Assembly: GCA_050084515.1 (NCBI GenBank)
Contig: CM114275.1
Location: forward strand, 16,926,001-16,990,000
Direction: 5' to 3'
DNA length: 64,000 nucleotides
DNA from: Blasia pusilla
Taxonomy: Eukaryota; Marchantiophyta; Marchantiopsida; Blasiales
Shown here: positions 23,967-36,340 of the stretch, one piece after another
How the letters are laid out: every line of letters starts with the position of its first letter
How positions within the stretch are numbered: position 1 is the stretch's first letter
Program-made: the position numbers and the translations under genes
Notes under the pieces: generated by a model
Told to the model about the DNA's origin: nothing
The model's database searches: none
Seen by the model: the letters and a program-made list of their open reading frames with translations, nothing else

Positions 23967-24262
23967 TGATGGGAAACAACTCTCACACTCACACATCACC
24001 ATGGAGAACGAAATTTTGTAATGAAATTTTGCAATGAGAGAATCAATGGAGATTGGTCCCCTTCTCGATTATATAGGGTACGTACAAGCAACTCTAACCC
24101 TAATCCTAACCATAATCTTGAGTAAGTCTAACTTAGATTAACTAACCCTAGTTAAGATAATTGTGCTTAATTGACTAACCAAGATTAAGCTTTTCTACTT
24201 CGTATGAATACCAAATGTAACAGTTCGGATGTTCGATGAGCTTGATTGTAACTCAGTCTTCA
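23967..24262 (-). repeat. Copia 3' LTR (left in window)
   Basis: On the plus strand it runs TGATGGGAAAC to CAGTCTTCA. It contains a TATATAGGG box and a short degenerate run of CCCTAA-like units near 24100, which is part of the LTR and not a telomere tract. Confidence 0.85.
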
Positions 24263-24399
24263 ATACTCCCCCTCAAGCTCATATCAATATCTCTAACGTC
24301 TAAATCGTTTCTAAACATCTCAAACTTATATCTAGACAATGTCTTTATAAAGATATCACCAATTTGCTGATCTGTACCTATATATAAAAGATCAATTTC

Positions 24400-25051
24400 T
24401 CATGCATGCACTTTCTCTCTGATAAAATGATAGTGCACCTCAATATATTTTATTCGAGCATGAAACACAGGGTTATTAACAAGCTTGATGATGCTAATAT
24501 TGTCTGCATATATTACACTAGGTCCTAAGTTACTAACACCAATCTTAGCAAGTAATTGATGAAGCCACATTGCCTCACATGCAGCATTGGTTGCTCTTAT
24601 GTATTCAGCCTCTGTTGAAGATAAAAACAACTTTAGGTTCCTCATTTGAAGCCTAACTTATAGCTACGCTTCCCAAGGTGAATAAATAACCAGATGTAGA
24701 GTGTCTATCAAACACGCTTCTTGCCCAATCAGCATATGTGAATCCTTGTAATTGTAAACTGAGAGAAGGTTCAAACTGAAGCCCAAATTGAACAGAGAAT
24801 TCCACATATCGCATAATCCTCCTTACAACATCAATGTAAGATTTTTGAGATGCTTGCAAAAATTGACTCACTACGCCAACTTCGTAGTTCAAATCTAGCC
24901 TAGTTATAGTATGATAGATCAAACTTCCAACCATGCGCATGTACATATTAGAATCTGCAAGCAACTCTCCTCCATCCACTCTTAGATTCACACTCTGGTC
25001 CAACCGTGTAGAGATTGGTTTACAAGCCGTCATAACATATTTTGAAAGCAT
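24400..25051 (-). pseudogene. Copia RNase H region
   Basis: Two frames (24400-24645, 24653-25051) cover SSTEAEYIRATNAACEAMWL and the preceding MVGSLIYHTITRLDLNYEVGVVSQF and YADWARSVFDRHSTSGYLF segments. These are hallmarks of the copia RNase H. The catalytic Asp of the YADW segment is present. The frames are out of phase with each other. Confidence 0.85.
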
Positions 25052-25600
25052 GTGAAGAGTATATTATCGTTGTAATAAATAACCACATGCTCTCTCCAAC
25101 CTTGATAAACTCAACACCAAGGAAGTATTTGAGTTCTTCCAAGTCCTTCATATCAAATTCTGCCTGTAACTTTAGTTTGACTTATTGTACCATATCCACA
25201 TTACTCCCAGTAATCAAGAGGTCATCAACATACAACACAATGATAACCGTAGGATCTTGTCCTCTCAAGACATATAATGAAGAATCAGAATCACATACCC
25301 TAAATCCCAACTCTTGTAGGACGTATGTAATCTTGCCATACCAAGTTCTTGGAGCTTGTTTGAGCCCGTATAGAGCTTTCTTCAACCTACATACTCAAAA
25401 TGGAAACTTAGGATGCTCATATCCAAGTGGTTGAGTCATATATACCTCCTCATATAGATCTCCATTGAAGAAGTAATTCTTGACGTCGATGTGATGTTAT
25501 TTCACTTCTTACTTACTACAACTACAACCACTGTTCTCATAGTCACCATCTTTGCAAGAGGGCTAAATGTTTCCAACTCCCAAGTCTATTGATATCTTAA
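25052..25600 (-). pseudogene. Copia reverse transcriptase region
   Basis: The frame 25182-25385 holds KALYGLKQAPRTWYGKI and the YVDDLLITGS catalytic motif, unmistakable for Ty1/copia reverse transcriptase. The upstream finger region (about 25390-25580) is frameshifted and the C-terminal part at 25060-25180 is degraded. Confidence 0.85.
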
Positions 25601-25804
25601 TGCAACAAGCTCTTCCTCCATACCTTCAATCCATTCGACTTTACTTGCAGCTTCTTCAAAATAACTCGGCTCTTGTTCTTGAAGGATAGTCATTATATAT
25701 GGAAGATGTGTCACAAGGAAACCTTCATTTATGAATCTATGAACATGTGGTGTGACTCTACTTGATCTACGAAGTTGTTGTTCACAGGTAGATGCCTCTG
25801 ACAT
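25586..25804 (-). pseudogene. Copia integrase-RT linker region
   Basis: A 72-codon frame with RRSSRVTPHVHRFINEGF and, at its end, SKVEWIEGMEEELVALRYQ, which corresponds to the copia segment just before the reverse transcriptase (usually a W-x-A-M-x-E-E motif). Confidence 0.65.
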
Positions 25805-25896
25805 CTAACTTGAGCTCTGAATAGTGTCAACAAAATGAATACATACTCTTCCCGTCCACGAACTCATAGATTTAACTCATGAATCTAGAAACTCTC

Positions 25897-26800
25897 CTAA
25901 TCGTGCACTAGTATTTGGGGACATTTTGTAGGCAATGTCTGTTGGTTGATAGTCATATTCTCCCCCTCAACAAACGAGTTTAGAGGTGGAACAAACTCAG
26001 ATGGAGCATACCATGACTTTAGCTCATCAAAGATAACGTCGCGACTAATAAAAAGCTGCCTGGACGATAGAATGCAACACTTATACCCCTTATTTCCATC
26101 AGTGTAGCCAATGAATATAAATCTTTCAGACTTGGGGTCTAATTTTTGACGTCTTTCAGAAGGAACATGAGCATAACAAATATAGCCAAATACTTTCAAG
26201 AAGGAAAAATCAAGTTTACTCCCTATGAAGACTTCAAATGGAGTCTTATCATGAACTCATGCTATTGGAGTGCGGTTGATAAAGAAGACTGCGCATGCTA
26301 CAACCTCTACCCAATACACCTTAGGCATGTTCTTCTCATTCAGCATAACGCGTGCCGCCTCACCAATATGTTAATTCTTCCTCCCGACCACTCCATTTTG
26401 GTGTGGAGAGTAATTGCAAGTTACTTGATGTTGGATGCCATTCTGACGTAAGTAGTCATTAAAATCTATTGAAAGATACTCTCTTGGTCTATCACAACAC
26501 AATTTCAAAATGTGTTCTCTAGTCTGTTTCTCTACTACAACTCTGAATGTTTGGAACACTGAGAAAACCTCTAACTTGGCTTTCAGAAAGTATATCCATA
26601 TATACCTAGAGAACTCATTAATAAATGAAACAAAGTGCTGGCAACCAGAAAGGTTCTATTGTGATGCTGTCCATACATCAATATGAATCAACTATAATAT
26701 CTTGGATGCTCTTCTACCTTGCCTTAGAGATGGAAATCTAGCTTTTTTTTTTCCAAATTGGCAAGTAGAGCATACCTCTAACGTAGTAGGAATCGTTAAT
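25897..26800 (-). pseudogene. Copia integrase region
   Basis: The frames include KVFGYICYAHVPSERRQKLDPKSERFIFIGY (25897-26199), the standard segment after the copia integrase core, and YLRQNGIQHQVTCNYSPHQNGVVGRKN (26371-26559). The latter includes the catalytic-Glu neighbourhood; the family motif is PQQNGVAERKN, and the GRKN here shows that the Glu is replaced by Gly. Stops separate the parts. Confidence 0.8.
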
Positions 26801-26808
26801 TTAGTGAG

Positions 26809-27228
26809 TCATATTACTAGATTAGATGATGAAAGACTCTGTAATCTTTGAAGATTCATATGTCCAATTCTCTTATGCCACACATTTAGATCTGTGACTT
26901 GTTGACGAGTTTGACCATACATTGTTGTTTGAATCTCTAGCATAGATATATCTAATTTGAACATTTTTCCAGATCTAGTTCGTTTGGCTATCATGGTCAG
27001 ATCATCCATTGTTTCAATGAAACAACCATCTGCGATAAACTTCACTTGATAACCGTGCTCTACTATCTGTCCTACAAATATCAAATTTCTTGTAATGATA
27101 GGAACATAGAGAATATTTCCAAGAGCACAAAGACCATATGATGCTATTGGAACTTTACTGGTATGCGTGATATGATGTTGAGTGTCATCTCCTATGAGCA
27201 CTATTGCAAAGTCTTTCAACGGCTCCAT
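26809..27228 (-). pseudogene. Copia gag-pre-integrase (zinc) domain
   Basis: A 139-codon frame with GDDTQHHI near the start, LGNILYVPIITRNLIFVGQ, and NVWHKRIGHMNLQRLQSL near the end. This is the GAG-pre-integrase region of copia polyproteins; the W-H-x-R-x-G-H-x-N motif is the integrase zinc-binding start. Confidence 0.85.
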
Positions 27229-28320
27229 AATATTGAACCATTTAGCTTGTCAGGTCATTTGATTTGATGTACCAGAGTCAATGGACCAATCTGCTATTGA
27301 GTCTTTCTTGACCATAGCTCCCATATGATGAGTCATGACTAAGAGATGCTCAGTTTGTAAATATTTTTGTTCTTGATACTGCCCTTGGTATTGTTGCTCC
27401 ACATAGTTTTGTTGCTGAAAGGTTCCCGTTCTCATATCTGCCTTCTTCTTGAAGCAAAACTTTGCATAATAACCATTTATCCAACAGTATTTGCAAGATC
27501 CAATGACCATCTATTGCTAACCTCTACCCCAACAGTTTCGACCATCATCATCTTGTGATTGTGTCTAGTAGTGATTCGTAGTTGATTGAGTGAGGTTACA
27601 TTGACTTCCTCTTCATCCATATGCTTGATATCCACCACAACCATGGAAGCTTCTACTACGATCCTTGCCTCTGTTTGATCCATTACGTGCAAATAGCGCA
27701 CTCTCTTGTAGACTAGACGAGCTATCGGTGCCTATTAGGCGCATCTCCTCATTGATTAACAGTGGGACTAACTCTTGAAAGGTTGGATACTTCTCTTTCA
27801 CAAAGATAGAGGTATCAAATGACTTGTAATCCTTTGGAAGGTCTTGAGGAGTGAACAAAAATAGACCATCATCTTGTATTGTAACTCCAATGCTATTTAA
27901 CTTGTCAACAATATGTCTGATACTGAAAATATAGTCATTGATGCTTTAGGATCCTTTCCTCACTTTGTTCAATTTTTATTTCAACTGAAGCTTTTTGGCC
28001 TTTGTAGACGTCTTGAACAAATTTTTCAATGCATCCTCGACATCCTCGGAAGTATCAATATCTTGAATGTGACCTATCATTGGCGAACTGATTATTATTG
28101 AAATGTTGTGGATCACTTGCCTTTCGCGTTTATTCCAAGCGCAAACATTCAAGTCTATTGAGTCACCTTCTAGCTTGGCCTCATTATCTGTAATAACCTC
28201 CCATAGTTCTTGATCCATGAGAAATTTTTTCATGCGAAACTTTTTGACATTGTAATTTTACTTATCTAGCTTCTTGCTTGTGATTGCAATTGAGGAATAC
28301 TCCATGATGAACGATTTTAC
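27229..28320 (-). pseudogene. Copia gag and protease region
   Basis: The minus-strand order is gag (27613-28233), zinc knuckle, then protease. The knuckle near 27460-27505 reads CKYCWINGYYAKFC, so the His of the C-x2-C-x4-H-x4-C pattern has become Tyr. The protease active site survives as DWSIDSGTSNQMT near 27250-27290, with Asp-Ser-Gly intact. The gag N-terminal part is broken near 27860-27970. Confidence 0.75.
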
Positions 28321-28825
28321 TCACAAAAATATAATTTCAAGTTCTCCAGTGCTCCAATTGAAGCATAGACCACTCCTCAATAGAAATCGACCTGAAATTT
28401 TCTAAAATTGATCAACTATATGAAAGAACTAGTTGAAATTGGCATATAAGAAGCAAATTGCATAACTTTTCTTCACTAATTGCTCTTTCCTATACTGAAA
28501 TTGATGCTGTAGGAGCTCATAATGTCAGAATTAAGCGACTTTTGGATGCATTGGAAAGCTCTTGATGAGCTCTACAAGACTATTTGGACCAGCCTTTGGC
28601 ATATATTTGACCGAAGCAAAACCAGATGGCTAAATCGATCGGGAAAGCCCTAAAAAATTCCTCCAAATTTTTGTCACCATCACAACTCCACTTGAAATCT
28701 GCACCCACTGAGCTCTGAATAAAATTTCCTTCTTCCAAACTGAAATTGTGCCTTCTCTTGCCTCACTTCTCTCCTCAAACACCAAGAAATTCAATTGATG
28801 TTCTCATATTGCCCTGAAATTATAT

Positions 28826-29108
28826 AGATGGGAAACGGCTCTCACACTCACACACCACCGTGGAGAACAAGATTTTGCAATGAGAGAATCAATGGAGGCT
28901 GGTCCTCTTCTCAATTATATAGGGTATATTCAAGAAACCCTAACCATAATCCTAACCATAGTCTTGAGTTAGTCTAATTGTGATTGACTAACCCTAGTTA
29001 AGATAATTGTGCTTAACTGACTTACCAAGATTAAGCTTTCCTACTTCGTTTTAGTACCAAATGTAGCAATGCATGTGTTCGATGAGCTTGACTTTAACTC
29101 TATCTTCA
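28826..29108 (-). repeat. Copia 5' LTR (right in window)
   Basis: Homologous to the left LTR with visible single-base differences and small indels. The plus-strand end is ...TATCTTCA at 29108. A TATATAGGG box is present near 28915. Confidence 0.85.
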
Positions 29109-29830
29109 AGAACTCCTTTCTGACCGCGTAACTCCTTAGTCGACCCTCGCCGCTCACTACTACTTTCGAGTTCTGTTCCTTTGGCCTACCGTGATCTACT
29201 CGGCCTTGGTTTCGGATTTCCGACCGTCGCTTCTAGTCATGCCATTGCAATAGCTGACTTACCATGACAAGGTCCATCTGGAATTTTGTGCCTTCTCCGT
29301 CCGTGTCACTATCACTGAATCCGCGTCCTTGCCGCTCTTGCTCTCTGCCGGAAACTATTTCCGCCGTCGTGTAGATCCAGACGTCTGAAACTACGTCTCG
29401 AACTATCGTGGCTGCTTATATTCACAGTTGTATTTTCGCCTCGAGCGATGCCATCCCCGAGTTGTGGCTATCGTCTGCCAATCCCGAAAGACTCTTTGAT
29501 CGCGCGATATGTGACCCTACCGTGCATTAGGGTGGAGCCTCCATCTGTAGCCGATGCGCCAAACAACTCTGCCATCCGCCCTGTCCCGTCCATCCTTCCT
29601 TGCGCCGTTCGTCCTTTTTACTTCCGATAATTTCCGTTCCTCACCGTTGCTTAATGAACGGTCTTGATCGACGACCATTCCGTTAGTGATTGTGCCGTCG
29701 CCACCTACGTGTGGGTACTGCCGACATATTTTCATCATCGGTCGTCACACGTAGGGCGTATGAAAGCACTACCCTGCACTAACATGTGATCTTTTGATTT
29801 ATTGGGTCCAAGTTTTTTTCCCGCTTTGTG
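29109..29830. other. GC-rich flank without gene
   Basis: GC-rich, C/T-biased DNA resembling in composition the region left of the copia element. Short frames (29448-29630, 29517-29738) look unrelated to any family. It may be the rest of a repeat into which the copia element jumped. Confidence 0.4.
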
Positions 29831-30411
29831 ATGCTTTGTGAGTTGTAACTGCTGGACGACGATCAAGTATCGTGCCGTTACGCTGTAGCCACAACGCGCC
29901 GCCAATTTTTGCTTGTGGCTCTACCATACTGTCTCCATCGCAGAGCCGCACTATCACTCGGAGTTGAGCGTGTAGTGCTGACTGAGCAGGATATGTCATT
30001 GAGCGTCACACCCCATTCTTGAGTGTCGTGCCGCTAGTGCCGCACTGTATTGGTGGACCCGCACCGCAGATCGAGAAGATTTGAGCATCGTTAGTATGAG
30101 GGGAGTACGACTTGTTGATTGGAGGAGTTATCTTCACGACCGAGTTGGGGTCAAGATTTGGTGTTGCTAAGGAGCGACATTGACATTGTTCACGTTACTC
30201 ATTATGGTCTTTTGCCCCGCATGGAATTTCGGGTATTGGGATGTTATTTGGGATATTGGGTTTTGTGTAGATGCTGAGAGCATTGTTGATGTATGTGGTT
30301 TAGGGGACATAGACCTGTGTGGGATGTCCTGATTTGAGGGTATGTTCTGTTGATGAGATGATAGGACACTAGTTGGTTTGCCACACCACGTAGCTTGTTC
30401 CCATACAGAAC

Positions 30412-31850
30412 ATGTCACTGAGAGAGAGTGTAAGTTATACACAGAGAGGGGTGAGATTTCAAGGGTCTCCATATGAGAGACCACCTCAACCTCCTTCAAT
30501 GTCGTCATTAGACAAGGGGGGGAATGTAGAGAAGTTTGTTAGTGCATCACCGCACATAGTGAGTGGTCCTACTGCTTGGGAGTCTGAGATGGACGATTGA
30601 GGTAGTGGACCGCACATGTTTTTGGGTGCTATAAGCATGATAAAGTTGTGGAGCTTAGGAGTTGGTGTGACTCAATCGGGCTAGGAACTCTAGAGAGTTC
30701 AACCCGTTCACAACATGGAATGGTATGTTCCAACACTTAGAGGGACATCCATGGACGATTACCAAGAGGCATTGGAGACTCTATTATGACCCACACTATG
30801 TGTTATGGACTCAGCCGATTCTAGATGTGGAGGAGTTAGGATAGGCTATTTCCTCTTCCACCATTCATATGTTAGGAGGGGTAACTCAAAATGGAGCAAT
30901 TTCATCGTCTAGTCGGGTTTGGCCTAGGTTCAACCCCATGGTTGAGTTCTTTGCGGAGTTGCGGATGAGCTACATAGGGGTATGGACTAAGAAGTTGTGG
31001 AGTATCCACGACTTCCATAGGCGCCCGAGTGATAGTTTGCGTGAGGCCTTCACTTGCTTGCGTTGTTTGATTAATTTCACTGAGGGGATGATAGAGTCCT
31101 TGGCTATCTAAGCATAATACGCAATGTTGGATCGAGACCTACGGAAACGGGTGAGGGATGGGGCACTTCTTATGCAAACCTCACCTATGTTGAGAGGCGT
31201 TTTTGAGACCATGGAGAATATTGAGCGCAACATGGTTGAGGAGAGCATAGTAGCCATGGGTTCCGTGCGAGAGCAATCACGATTACGTGCACCACTAGTG
31301 TAGCAATGTGGATTTTGGGAGAGGTCTGTGGCACCACGAGCTCACGGAGGATAACAGGAGTCCATGCCATAGCAACTTGCACCATCATAGATGGCTCAAC
31401 AACAACCGCCAAGGATTATCTGTTGGGCATATGGTGGAGCTCATCACCAATGCAATTGCGATAGTGGACGCATGCTTCAACATAGAGGAGGAGATGAGGT
31501 TGCACCATGAGTTTATCAATGTGACCATTTTTAGAGGTATGGTCACACACACGCCAGGTGTTTTAGCCTACACCTTGAGTTACGTCTAGACCGAGGGCCA
31601 AAGAGGGCACCAGAGCAAGTTTTCGGTCTAAATTTGAATGGGCCTAGAGGTCGTGCGCCAGGTGCTTCCGTTGGAGGACGAGGATTTGGATTTGTCCAAG
31701 GGAGTGGTGGAGTTTCCTATGGAGGAGGTAGAGGTCCGCGACCTAGATGCATTGAGGGAGATGTTGGGCATGAGGTTGGGATGGCACCTTAGATACAATA
31801 GTTGCAATAGCAGATTGCCGCTATGGCGTTGAGGTTACCCGATGCCGGGT
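30412..31850 (+). pseudogene. Copy B gag remnant
   Basis: The frame 30869-31111 holds VWTKKLWSIHDFHRRPSDSL followed by EAFTCLRCLINFTEGM. This region is shared with copy C and resembles Ty3/gypsy gag (retrotrans_gag type). One zinc knuckle (near 31520-31560) has lost its second Cys. A Gly-rich stretch follows. Several stops interrupt the frame. Confidence 0.5.
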
Positions 31851-32529
31851 CAATGACATCAACGTCTTATGGAGCAGCTAGAGACATGGAAGATCATGGT
31901 TGGATGTGCGTGACTGTCCAAATGGAGGCAGTCGTTGTTGTTACTTGTGGAGCAGCAACAGAGTTGGATCCACAGAGAGGGGAGGCCAGGAAATAGATCA
32001 TGCTTTCTTAGTCTTTCACGTTCTCTGACGCGATGAGGACTCCATTGACGGGTCATGATCAAAGTTTTTGGAGAGTTGATGTTGTTGGTGTGCAGGCATG
32101 GAGGGCATTAGGCGAAGCGAATGTGACGACTCCGTTTGTAGATGCTCAGATGGAGACCGCGTCGCGTACGTTGTGGGGGCGGCCACTACTATGTACCGCG
32201 CCCCATTATTTTTTGTTTCCAATGTTAGGACGTTGGGAGGTGCGCCCGTCGAGGTTTTCCTGTTGGCCCTTGCACTATGTAAACGTGGAATTGGTGTTCT
32301 TGCATCATGATCAGAGGCGATTGTAGAGGAGGTGATTAACCTACCCTTGGAGCCTATGCTTGGGCCGTCCGCCTTAGATTCATGGTAGGTTGCGGATGGT
32401 AGGATGGTGGAGATGCCCGTTAGATCCACGGTCGAGCGTGCCATGGTGTCGCCTGGTGTTGTGTTGTTGGATAACCGGGTAGAGGTCTTCTAGTTGGTGA
32501 GTTTAGGAGGTATATTGTTCAGTCCGTAG

Positions 32530-32810
32530 CACATTTTGTTAGATTTGGGAATGCAACCTTGATGTTGGGAAAAGCGGCATTCACAAGTTTAGGCCTAACA
32601 AGGGCTGATGTGGAGCATTGCCCATTCAGGATACAGATGTCCCTAGGTGGAGCGAGTACAACATAATTTATCACCAAATATGAGGTTGTGGTGAGTATTT
32701 GCCCCAAGCATCCTATGAGTCTGTAGCGCAAGCCAAGGCGATGGTGACCGATGCCGAGTCCTATGACGTCTTAGTTGGAGGAGCAGTGTTAAACCCGATG
32801 GGGCTTTCCT
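32530..32810 (+). pseudogene. Copy B protease remnant
   Basis: The segment around 32535-32570 aligns with the VLLDSxAQPMMLGKA region of copy C. The Asp-Ser-Gly active site now reads LDLGMQP. Downstream homology to PIQDTDV and the later SYDVLVGGAVLNPMGLSLDYW region (about 32760-32820) is visible. Confidence 0.45.
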
Positions 32811-33039
32811 TGGATTATTGGGAGGGGTCAGCGTCCTACAAACTAAGATGGTAGTGAGATGATGGGTGACTTAGCTCATTATCCGTTCAATTCACGTGTA
32901 GAGGGAACAAGTGACGACCAGGAGAGATGGCGATATTAGCAACGTTGAGTAGCGCCATGACGTGGTCTAGTGATTTGATAGAGGGACATGTCCATGTAGA
33001 GGACACACCCGCTTGGCACTTCTAGGTAGAGGAATGATA

Positions 33040-34170
33040 TGGTAGCCTCATCATTCTGTGGAGGAGAGGTATCGTTGTGGGGCTCGAGTGAGGCGCTTCG
33101 ACGCTTGGCCGATGATCATGTGCAGACAACATGGAGTGAGACGTTTGCACCAAAGCAGGACAGGCCAAAGGAACCCGAGGTAGGCAGGAGTGCTACTATC
33201 ATCCCCTTGGGCACCACACCATTGTGTGGCGCGTCCTAGAAGAGGGTATCCGGGTTGGTTCTCATTGGAGGGGTCAACACTAGATTGGCTGTTGTTTTGC
33301 AGCCAGGAGTGCGCGTGCAATAGTACTTGTATGTTGAGATTGATGATGTTGTGAGGAGCGCTTCACTTCGACACATGGCCTAGTTATATCTCTGATTTTC
33401 TAACTTGTTGTCTGCGTCTGCCATATAGGGGCACCAGAGTTCCCTACCGAGGGATATTTCAATGCTAGGGGGGTAGGATTTAGAGCGGGTAGGGACCACT
33501 GATTTGGTCATTTTTGGTTGGCCATGTCAGGGCTAGTTGAGTGTTGGATGAGGTAGTGGATTGGCTGACACTTGATCTAGGTTATTTTGGGAGATGATGA
33601 GGATCTTGCGACACTTGTAGGAGCATCAATCCCATTCTCTGCCTTACATCATGGAGAATATACCAATTTTGGGCGATTCGTTGTCATGGGTGGTGACAAG
33701 TGCACATCAGGTACATGCATGGATAAGCCTGGCAGTGTTCTTGGATGTGGCAAGTGTAGGTTCACAAGCACATCGTCCGCATCTTTGATGGACCAACTTG
33801 GTGCCACATAAGGTATTGCGGAGGGCGTATGTGGGAGGGAAGCGACCCTCCCATTTTTTGGTGGATTCCATTATGGATCCAGGTCGTTGATCATAGGTAG
33901 TGAGGCACGATGATTGACCGCTATTGACTATGGTCAAGAGGATTGGCATGCCACGGGCAGCCTTTCCCACGTTTGTGAGTTTTCTCACTTCCTATGTATA
34001 TAAGAAGGTCGGACCTGGCTTGGTTTGGGATGATCGGGTGCAACGAGTGGTGGAGCCCAACACCGATGAGCGATGGGATTTTCCACCAGAGTGACATCAA
34101 TACCATCATTATCAAAAGCATCACAACATCATGTCTTGGATCAAACGATGGACATGAAGTGCTTGACGTG
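33040..34170 (+). pseudogene. Copy B DNMT3-like cytosine methyltransferase remnant
   Basis: The YLYVEIDDVVRSASL segment (about 33330-33370) and DLVIFGWPCQG (about 33502-33535, catalytic Pro-Cys-Gln retained) are clear. A stop directly follows. FWEMMRILR (about 33585) and an IMENIPILGD-like motif (about 33645-33680; Glu-Asn present) follow. The C-terminal part (about 33960-34150) has FPTFVSFLTSY and VVEPNTDERWDFP. Motif I near 33250-33300 is frameshifted. Confidence 0.6.
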
Positions 34171-34479
34171 GATCATCAGCTTAGGAGTAGTTGGGAAATG
34201 TCGTTTGAGATTGTGACAGCTCACAACTATTGCATTGGTGAGCTCCATGCCTACCAAGATGATTGAGGCAATGGCTGGGGGCAAGACCCGAGGAGATTGA
34301 CACACTAGGGACGATCGAAAGAGACTTCTTGGGATGTTTTGCAAGTACGCCAAGAGATGATAGCCAAAGCATCGAGCATGGTCCCGGGTACTACACGTGG
34401 AGGATATGCATGAGATTTTGCAATTGGCTGCAGGGTTGCAGTTAGCTATAGTGGAGTAGTCGAGTCATTTTTTTGAGAT

Positions 34480-35540
34480 GGGGTTGTACCATAGCAACCA
34501 CTGATACCTGCACTTGAGAGTCCTACCGTAGTCATGATGAAGATTTGGGAGCCAGATATGGGCCCTTGGTGGATAGAAGGAGAGTGGTGCTGGATACATC
34601 AATTCCTAAGGAGTTCTAGGAGTTGTTATGTATTTAGTATATAGGATTTGGGTACGTTGAAGGGTCCAGGGGTCTAGCGACACGCCGATCTTTTGACGAC
34701 CTTACAAGTATCTCGATAGGTATGGTGATATGGAGAGGGCTCTGATTCACAGTAGGAGCCAGGACTTGGTTGGTGTAGGCCGGGGGGAGATGTTGCATGG
34801 AGAGTATGGATCTGCCACTATCATGCCCACCAAGAATGATGTGCATGGCAATATTTATTGGATGGGTAGGCGGATGAGTGGAGACTATCGACCTATCAAC
34901 TGGCAGACGAAGTCCGATAGGTATGCTATGCCCACTCCTCAGGAGATATGATGCTATTGGGCATGCAAAGATATTTAGTTCATTGGATCTTTGAGCTGGA
35001 TACCATCAACTCCCTCTTAGATTGGAGGAGGGTAGAAGACAACATTTTTGGGCATTGATCCTCACGGGAGGGATTGCTTGTACTAGTGACGGTTTTTATC
35101 ATTCGGGTTAAAGAATGCTCTGGCTGAGTTTTAGAGGATCACGGATAGGATCTTGGCAAGTCTGGATTTTTCTAGATGTTATATCGATGACATCATAGTC
35201 TTTAGTGCCAGGGTTGAGGAACATGAGCAACATTTGGAGGAGGTGTTTTGACAATTATAGTTACATGGGCTAAAGGTACATCCAAGCAAGTGCAAGTTCT
35301 TCTATGACTAGATTGAGTATCTGGGTCACACTATATACCCAAGTAGCCTTGGTATGCAGCAGAAAAAGTTGGAGGCTATTTCACACATTCCACGCCCTAT
35401 AGTTGTGAGTCGAGTTTGTGCATTCAAGGGATTGGCGAACTTCTATCAACAATACGTCAAGGATTTCACTTTGATTGCAAAACCGCTAACCTTATTGACC
35501 AAGGTGGATCACAAGTGGGCGTGGGAGATGAGGAGGGCAG
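34480..35540 (+). pseudogene. Copy B reverse transcriptase remnant
   Basis: Clear segments are RYGDMERALIHSRSQDL (about 34715-34770), MSGDYRPINWQTKSDRYAMPTPQEI (34872-34948), the SLDL-AGYHQLPL region (about 34980-35020), the RCYIDDIIVFSA region with its YIDD motif (about 35175-35210) and VSRVCAFKGLANFYQQYVKDF (about 35405-35465). Stops occur near 34950, 35085 and 35130. Homology ends at 35540. Confidence 0.7.
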
Positions 35541-35569
35541 AACATTTTAGCTGCTCAAGCTAAAATGTT
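35541..35569. repeat. Perfect 12-bp inverted repeat, 5-nt loop
   Basis: The arms are AACATTTTAGCT (35541-35552) and its exact complement (35558-35569), with loop GCTCA. It sits exactly where copy B's coding homology ends. Confidence 0.9.
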
Positions 35570-36340
35570 CACACGTGCCATCACCACATTGAACCAAATG
35601 AACACGTGTTGACACCAGAGGAAAGATTTCCCAAACCCCGTCCTCATTTGATAATATAGATGACTTAAACAAAACGTCGGATATCATGCATGCCGGGTCA
35701 GAACGACCGTAGCTAAATGATGTAACTTTCTGATTTGTATTTTCACAAGTTTTACATTTTCGTGGGGAGAAATCACCGCAGAAGCGCAGCCAAAATTTAT
35801 GTAGGAGAAGAGACATTGGGATTTACGACATTCCCCGTCCGTTTTTATTGGAAGGTCCGATTCAAAATATTTTTTGATATCATCGTAAATTGTGAAGTTG
35901 TGCACGCTATCCAATAGATGGTGTGAAATTTGGAGCAACGAGTAGAAAGTTATGGCCAATTTTAGAAAACTGCCATTGTTAGGCAATTTTTAGGGTAAAT
36001 TTGTTCAAACCCTAAACTAGCCGCCGCGCCGGCGGCGACCATCGCCCTCAATGGTCCACCATCAACGATCAAGTGTCACCATCAATGGTCTGCCATTGAT
36101 GGTCCACCATCACCGTCGACGGCCCACCGTCAACGGTCCATCGTCGTTGTCCGCCGTTGTTTGCCATTGCTACCATTACGGAGTGGACAGTCTTCCACAA
36201 CAATCGTTGATTCTCTGACTTACGCCGCCACCACAGACTTTGTTGTGGCCGCCACCATCATCAAATTTTTGTCATCAAAAAGTGATGGCAAGTGACCTGG
36301 GGTTATGGTGTTTGAGTTTTCATTTCATTCTGCTATGTTA
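35570..36340. other. Spacer between copies B and C
   Basis: No gene. 36010-36180 is a simple patchy repeat of ATGGTCCACCATCA-like units, including the inverted repeat CCATCAATGG / CCATTGATGG near 36090-36114. Confidence 0.5.

Larger units (their letters stand above)
23967..29108 (-). mobile_element. Ty1/copia retrotransposon with both LTRs
   Basis: Two direct repeats, 23967-24262 and 28826-29108, flank minus-strand remains in the order gag, protease, integrase, reverse transcriptase, RNase H, which is the copia order. A purine-rich tract (GAGGGGGAGTAT on the minus strand) borders the 3' LTR at 24263-24275. The right LTR begins AG instead of TG. No target duplication is seen. The coding region has many stops. 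A solo LTR of the same family lies at 45436-45718. Confidence 0.9.
29840..35540 (+). mobile_element. Ty3/gypsy element with methyltransferase, copy B (3' truncated)
   Basis: The leader (about 29840-30170) is shared with copy C (about 36350-36730). Then follow gag remains (30412-31840), protease remains (about 32540-32800), methyltransferase remains (about 33040-34170) and reverse transcriptase remains up to the connection domain (34480-35540). It stops abruptly at a perfect 12-bp inverted repeat; RNase H, integrase and PHD finger are missing. All domains carry stops. Confidence 0.7.

Noticed and set aside
24080-24130. CCCTAA-like units suggesting an interstitial telomere tract
   Set aside because: They are few, degenerate and present in every LTR of the copia family (also near 28940 and 45600), so they are LTR sequence.
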